A stretch of 55,111 bases of DNA from the NCBI GenBank assembly GCA_035995985.1, contig DASYJY010000106.1, positions 1 through 55,111 of the forward strand. The letters are read 5' to 3'. The notes beneath the pieces are model-generated. The model had not been told where the DNA came from. It was given only the letters and a program-made list of their open reading frames with translations, and did not search any database. The stretch is from JADGNZ01 sp035995985. Lineage in GTDB: Bacteria > Acidobacteriota > Thermoanaerobaculia > Gp7-AA8. A program made the translations under genes and the position numbers. Positions 55,001 to 55,111 of the stretch are shown here, one piece after another (within the stretch, counting starts at the first letter, position 1; each line of letters begins with the position of its first letter).

Positions 55001-55111
55001 GAGCTGCGTCGAGTACGTGATGTTGCCGGTATTCAGCGTGATCGGATTCGGCGATCCGGTGACGCTGACGATACGGAGGTCGATCTGATCGTTGACCGTG
55101 ACCGAGCCGCT
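43073..55111 (-). CDS. Giant secreted modular repeat protein (5' end beyond the window)
   Basis: An open frame of more than 4,010 codons that runs off the right edge, so the signal peptide is not seen; the first start in the window (GTG 54967) is not the true start. Modules from N to C: DUF11-type repeats, a LamG-like domain (~53.6-54.3 kb), IPT/TIG, four ~200-aa beta repeats (50.95-53.08 kb), TIG, DUF11, a parallel beta-helix (~48.7-50.05 kb), about six PKD/Ig-like repeats with paired Cys (~47.2-48.7 kb), DUF11, about six FN3-like repeats with Cys (~45.2-46.65 kb), a BACON-like segment and two ~250-aa C-terminal modules. No catalytic motif, autotransporter barrel or IPTL-CTERM tail. Probably an extracellular adhesin or matrix protein. 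Confidence 0.93.
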   Translation of the reverse strand, partial: SGSVTVNDQIDLRIVSVTGSPNPITLNTGNITYSTQLFNNSTSQGTGTVLTMTIPAASTFVSASVTGGGSCSQSAGVVTCNWTSIGASVNYFATVVVTPTAGGTATLSASASGTEPDSNNANNSVSGSVTVNDQIDLRLVGVSGAPDPITFAGGNVTFTVQLFNNSTSQGTNPVLTVTLPSNSTYVSSTPTNSGTCTPSAGAVTCSWSSIGASVNFFPSIVVTPTIPGTLTLSASVTGTQPDPNTANNSASKTTTVTPTSCTAIPSGAVAWYRAENNGVDSIGPNFATANGGASYTTGEAGQAFSLNGTTAYVSAPDNATLHRSAFTIEGWFNLTGGTGVRTIVSKTAGASFSDSFVVYIAANGAIAAGYGDTTSIDAFSTSTFPTTNAWHHFAYTYDGTTQQLYLDGASAGTAAATPAIGYDTHPLLLGADIDNASPASFFPGRIDEVTMYNRVLSSTEIQTVFGAGTFGKCYIAAPAPTITGFTPGSGNSGTSVVITGTDFTAVSAVKFNGTSATFTGDSSTQITVTVPVSATSGTISVVTGGGTATSASAFTVITTAHWINASGGNWNTPSNWSTGTVPTASNDVVIDAAGTYTVNLDVTPSFNSLSVGGGATGTQTLDLGVSHDITFTTPGSVTASGALTFGSGRLLGSGPLSVNGVMNWTADAEVDTTVAVGPGGTLNISGFGTRYINGGTLNNSGTVNWSGGNNLSIYNSGVINNLATGLFLVTNDQLIYQHCCGAPQAFNNAGTFRKTAGTSTTTIDGNGFNNSGTLDVQSGSVILGSGGTSTGVFNATSPGAIFVSSVYTLGTGATLTGNGNYQLAAGQIAVSAAGLTVNHMTLAGGNLDIHGGGSLSTTSTGVIDWNADATLSGAGTLNVAAGGTLNVSGFGTRYIDGGTINNSGTINWSGGNNISVYDSGVINNLAGGLFLATNDQIIYFHCCLPGQAFNNAGTFRKTTATNTTTITSNGFNNSGTVDIQSGTLNLTSGGTSSAIFNAGAAGRLLFNGATYTLSGAATLTGAGNFEINGGQVNVTGSAIAVNRLTMNGGTLNVTGAISTTPAGIVDWSADSTLTGAGSLSIASGATMNITGFGTRYIDGGTLNNDGTIHWSGGNNLSVYNSGVINNHASGLFNIKNDQIVYFHCCTPGQAFNNAGTLRKSIATSTTTIQSNGLTNSGTVDVQSGTLNLTSGGTSTAIFNAGSSGRFLFTGAAYTLAGAATLTGAGNFEVGGGQLNVTGSAIAIDHLTLSGGTLNVTGAMSTTGSGVVDWPSDSVLTGAGSLSIASGATMNINGSGTRYIDGGTLNNAGTTHWSGGNNLSVYNSGLINNSGLFDVTNDQLVYFHCCLPGQPFNNSGIFRKSTAIGTTTFLGIGFANSGTLQPQSGVIALNGSFTSSGSPAYDFGIGSATNYGRLTFANAVGLGGALTAAPINGFVPQGGQQFTIISFPSGSATFSPKTLTFGSSPVRSFADSYSATAVTLTASGPAITAALSPNQGSDTGGTNVTITGSGFVNGGSLAVTFGGTAATAVTFVNSTSITCTTPAHASGIVDVVVTNGDGQPTTATNAFTYLGATDVSITGSAPSTATNGGTFTYTTVVANNGPSAAANVTATITLPPNVTLSSATSTQGTCSGTTTITCAIGTIPVSGTATQTINLTATGSGTAVLNASAASTQSDPNNGNNVTASNVAIGGTSTMIVTTNADNGTGSLRQAILDANNASVCTAPCSIVFNLPGAQRTITPPTALPAITAANVTIDATTQPGYSGTPLVTLDGSSNPNPSAGLKLSGGGDSVKGLSIVRFQGSAIVIDTAGNDVVSANYLGLHTDGLTPGQNAGEGVLVTTANNTIGGLNAATRNVISGNFGSGVVLKGLTATGNTVRGNYIGLNAAGTSNVANITDGIQLLLGASNNIIGGTSAADRNVISGNNNSGIYITGSAGAVCSGNLISANFIGTDAAGTASIGNTAGVYLGTFVTGNTIGGTTAGTGNTIVSNTTGITFDGPGDGNAILGNTIAGNSGMTIDLGSNGPTANDAGDADSGPNGFQNTAVFVDASMAGSTLTAHVNVDSASIANTAGVRVELFKSDASGVHALSLIASQCFAGNALTGVAMTVNSAPVVIGDKLVATATSYTDAACSTIADGTSEFSAAATITTCTPPAATITPSGPTTFCTGGSVTLTASAGASYQWRNFATPIIGANAQTYVATTAGSYTVTITNAAGCSATSATTSVNVNSAVNVTISAGGPTTFCSGGNVTLTANPSGGSGSFASYQWLLNGTPIGGANATTYVATATGNYSVTVTDTNGCTGTSAPQSVTVTTPPSAAINAPSSICANSTAGASIVSPVGGATYTWSVTNGSVTFGQGTSSIIFSAGTASPVSISVVASLGGCTASGSASVTVGTFTPSITGSHSFCPGGNTTLTASAGNSYQWSLNASPIGGANAQTYIANAAGDYTVTVTNAGGCSGTSAPFTVSQAPLTPPTITPGGPTTFCSGSSVTITSSAAPTYQWLLNGNPIAGNTVQSINATASGSYSVTITSGSCSATSSPIAVTVNPTPNVTITGPTAICAGGSATLDAGPGFATYAWSTGATTQTITVSPASTTTYSVTVTSNGCSANASKTITISSGATTATITAPSSVATHSTGNTASVPTAQAGSTYNWTISGGTITSGNGTPSIAWTAGNSGTATISITITSGSCTASGSVNVSITDSADVALTMTATSNPVAAGGTLTFALNAANNGPSDAQNVTVINSLSGVASATASGNGWSCNVNGLSAVCTRPSLAAGAAAPITITATATGNSAGNAAAISSPTPDPNTINNSASANVAVTTAISCNNSFPLLVSPAAGASNLGSPVTFTWAPTPNATSYDLWIASSGAAAAIATTTQSTSATINLPSGPSTWYIAAHFPNCPTLASAPPRDLTVAASTNCTSAAPQLTAPSLNANVSSPVTFSWTAVPQAIGYRLWLAVDGAAIQDAATTNGSTSVTLPLSGSSVVWHVDAIFPGCAPTSSAPSTFTLAATAGCATHTAPSLLAPPSGATLPSSITDLQWTAATGANGYRVWASINGADFVPIATTPAAVTTLHFTFTTGAVTWYVEALFDGCPALESPRQTFTIPPAQNCNNAGATPLAPANNATLTNGIIEFDWTAVPNAIGYELWFSIDGGAPSLAGTTITTSLSRTVGTGTIEWYVRTLFDRCDAVESARSRVTVTPPADCSVTRPILTAPFDGAPAVFSPFDLRWSNVPGATQYKVRLGSNNEEPTVIGTTSSLHLDNVTAPAGPVTWSVEALFDNCPPLRSTASSFTAAAPPPSCATPAVPQPRAGSTVSSGVEYVIRWTPVAPKGAAKYEFQESVDATFPDPNSFTIEESEFPFKNVNTGNAPLTIYYRVRAISACNGARSLFSPPLAVQVLPSNVTDPSNATGSTPADNPQATHYQIHLDGGNGPLAGGAIAAAAGDTFLATTNQPWLTVSPSTGTVAPGGTTLNVTANPNGLPVGTSTAAVNVAFGSSTGNSRITALGNTPPATTTVSVNLVQPVSPTAKNAPPPDALIIPAVAHADGINSKFQSDVRVTNSSAQPMKYQVTFTPTGEGGITQGKQTTVAIDPGRTIALDDVLESWFGSNGATGTLEVRPLTATTNSTSAALPAGLANILTFASSRTFNTTLNGTFGQYIPAIPFAAFVGRASDPSKSTILSLQQIAQSPAYRTNLGIVEGSGDPASVLVSVFGDDGHKLTEFTQDLKGGQHIQLNSILAQKNVQVNDGRIEIKVVSPVGKVTAYASVLDNLTNDPLLVTPVAVNAVAASKYVIPGVADLNNGIANWQTDVRLFNPSANIVKATLTFYSQSGAAPQSKDVLLAPNQVQTFDAALHQFFGLTNDGGALHISTTATTPLVATARTYNQTSNGTYGQFIPAVTANDAAALGTRPLQLLQIEESDRYRTNVGFAEVTGKSAKIEITAIPSDSKVAASTQLDLAPDQFIQYPQLLKSMGLTNMYNARVTVKVISGQGRVTAYASVIDSKTNDPTFVPAQ
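43076..44520 (-). repeat. Duplicated C-terminal module of the giant protein
   Basis: The last ~480 residues contain two related halves. Both have a Tyr/Phe-Gly-Gln-Phe/Tyr-Ile-Pro-Ala core, an Arg-Thr-Asn-Leu/Val-Gly segment, and Gly-x-Val-Thr-Ala-Tyr-Ala-Ser-Val followed by Asp-Pro near the end. In the first half the segments lie at about 43.8-44.5 kb, in the second at about 43.08-43.75 kb. This may be a cell-envelope targeting or secretion module. Confidence 0.7.
50950..53075 (-). repeat. Four ~600-bp coding repeats with a conserved His-Cys-Cys motif
   Basis: Four copies of a ~200-codon beta-repeat, spaced by about 600, 603 and 610 bp. Each holds Gly-Thr-Arg-Tyr-Ile-(Asn/Asp)-Gly-Gly-Thr, then Trp-Ser-Gly-Gly-Asn-Asn, then Asn-Asp-Gln-x-x-Tyr-x-His-Cys-Cys and Asn-Asn-(Ala/Ser)-Gly-x-(Phe/Leu)-Arg-Lys. 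DNA identity between copies is clearly high, which suggests recent unequal exchange or gene conversion. Confidence 0.85.

Overview
The window is GC-rich, densely coded DNA that looks like a chromosomal segment of a Gram-negative, probably acidobacterial (Thermoanaerobaculia-like) bacterium. That placement is an inference from gene content: paired DUF3857/transglutaminase proteins, an exosortase H/IPTL-CTERM pair, a kaiBC locus without kaiA, very large DUF11/Ig surface proteins and palindromic dispersed repeats. There is no rRNA, tRNA, transposase, phage gene or CRISPR array. The window ends inside a giant gene.

Region 1 (1-7,300): a tightly coupled secreted-protein operon (8-Cys peptide, large carboxypeptidase-regulatory-like protein, PDZ protein), a 3-hydroxyacyl-CoA dehydrogenase with a methyltransferase, a chalcone-isomerase-like exported protein, a DusB-type tRNA-dihydrouridine synthase and an unrecognised protein. 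A 186-bp imperfect palindrome follows. Region 2 (7,298-16,416): a GNAT enzyme, two overlapping DUF3857 proteins (the first with a decayed transglutaminase triad), RimO, a DODA-type dioxygenase and a beta-propeller/phosphoesterase fusion.

Region 3 (16,413-25,019) is regulatory. A kaiC-kaiB-histidine kinase operon on the minus strand has a long coiled-coil C-terminal extension on KaiC. Upstream are a membrane protein of unknown function, a 925-bp non-coding interval holding sixteen 21-bp hairpin-forming tandem repeats framed by an inverted pair of 24-bp palindromes, a flavin reductase, a double-PAS kinase and a divergent Crp/Fnr regulator whose upstream region carries a perfect dyad. Region 4 (25,141-27,547) is a self-contained sorting cassette: a DUF3494 (ice-binding fold) protein with an IPTL-CTERM-like tail, exosortase H and its partner membrane protein.

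Region 5 (27,941-33,930, minus) is a five-gene kinase/receiver/kinase/receiver/kinase operon, mostly with 4-bp start/stop overlaps and no DNA-binding output. Region 6 (34,147-42,882) holds a tiny exported protein, DinB, RecQ, a BNR-repeat exported protein, a VapBC-like toxin-antitoxin pair, a membrane protein with a winged-helix regulator, a TylF-type methyltransferase, a lipoprotein and a membrane protein. Region 7 (43,073 to the end) is one open reading frame of more than 4,000 codons encoding a secreted modular repeat protein whose N-terminus lies outside the window.

The main systems that work together are the KaiBC timer with its kinase, the multi-kinase phosphorelay, the XrtH sorting cassette and the Crp-like regulator that may control neighbouring genes. 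The most unusual non-coding element is the 21-bp hairpin array.
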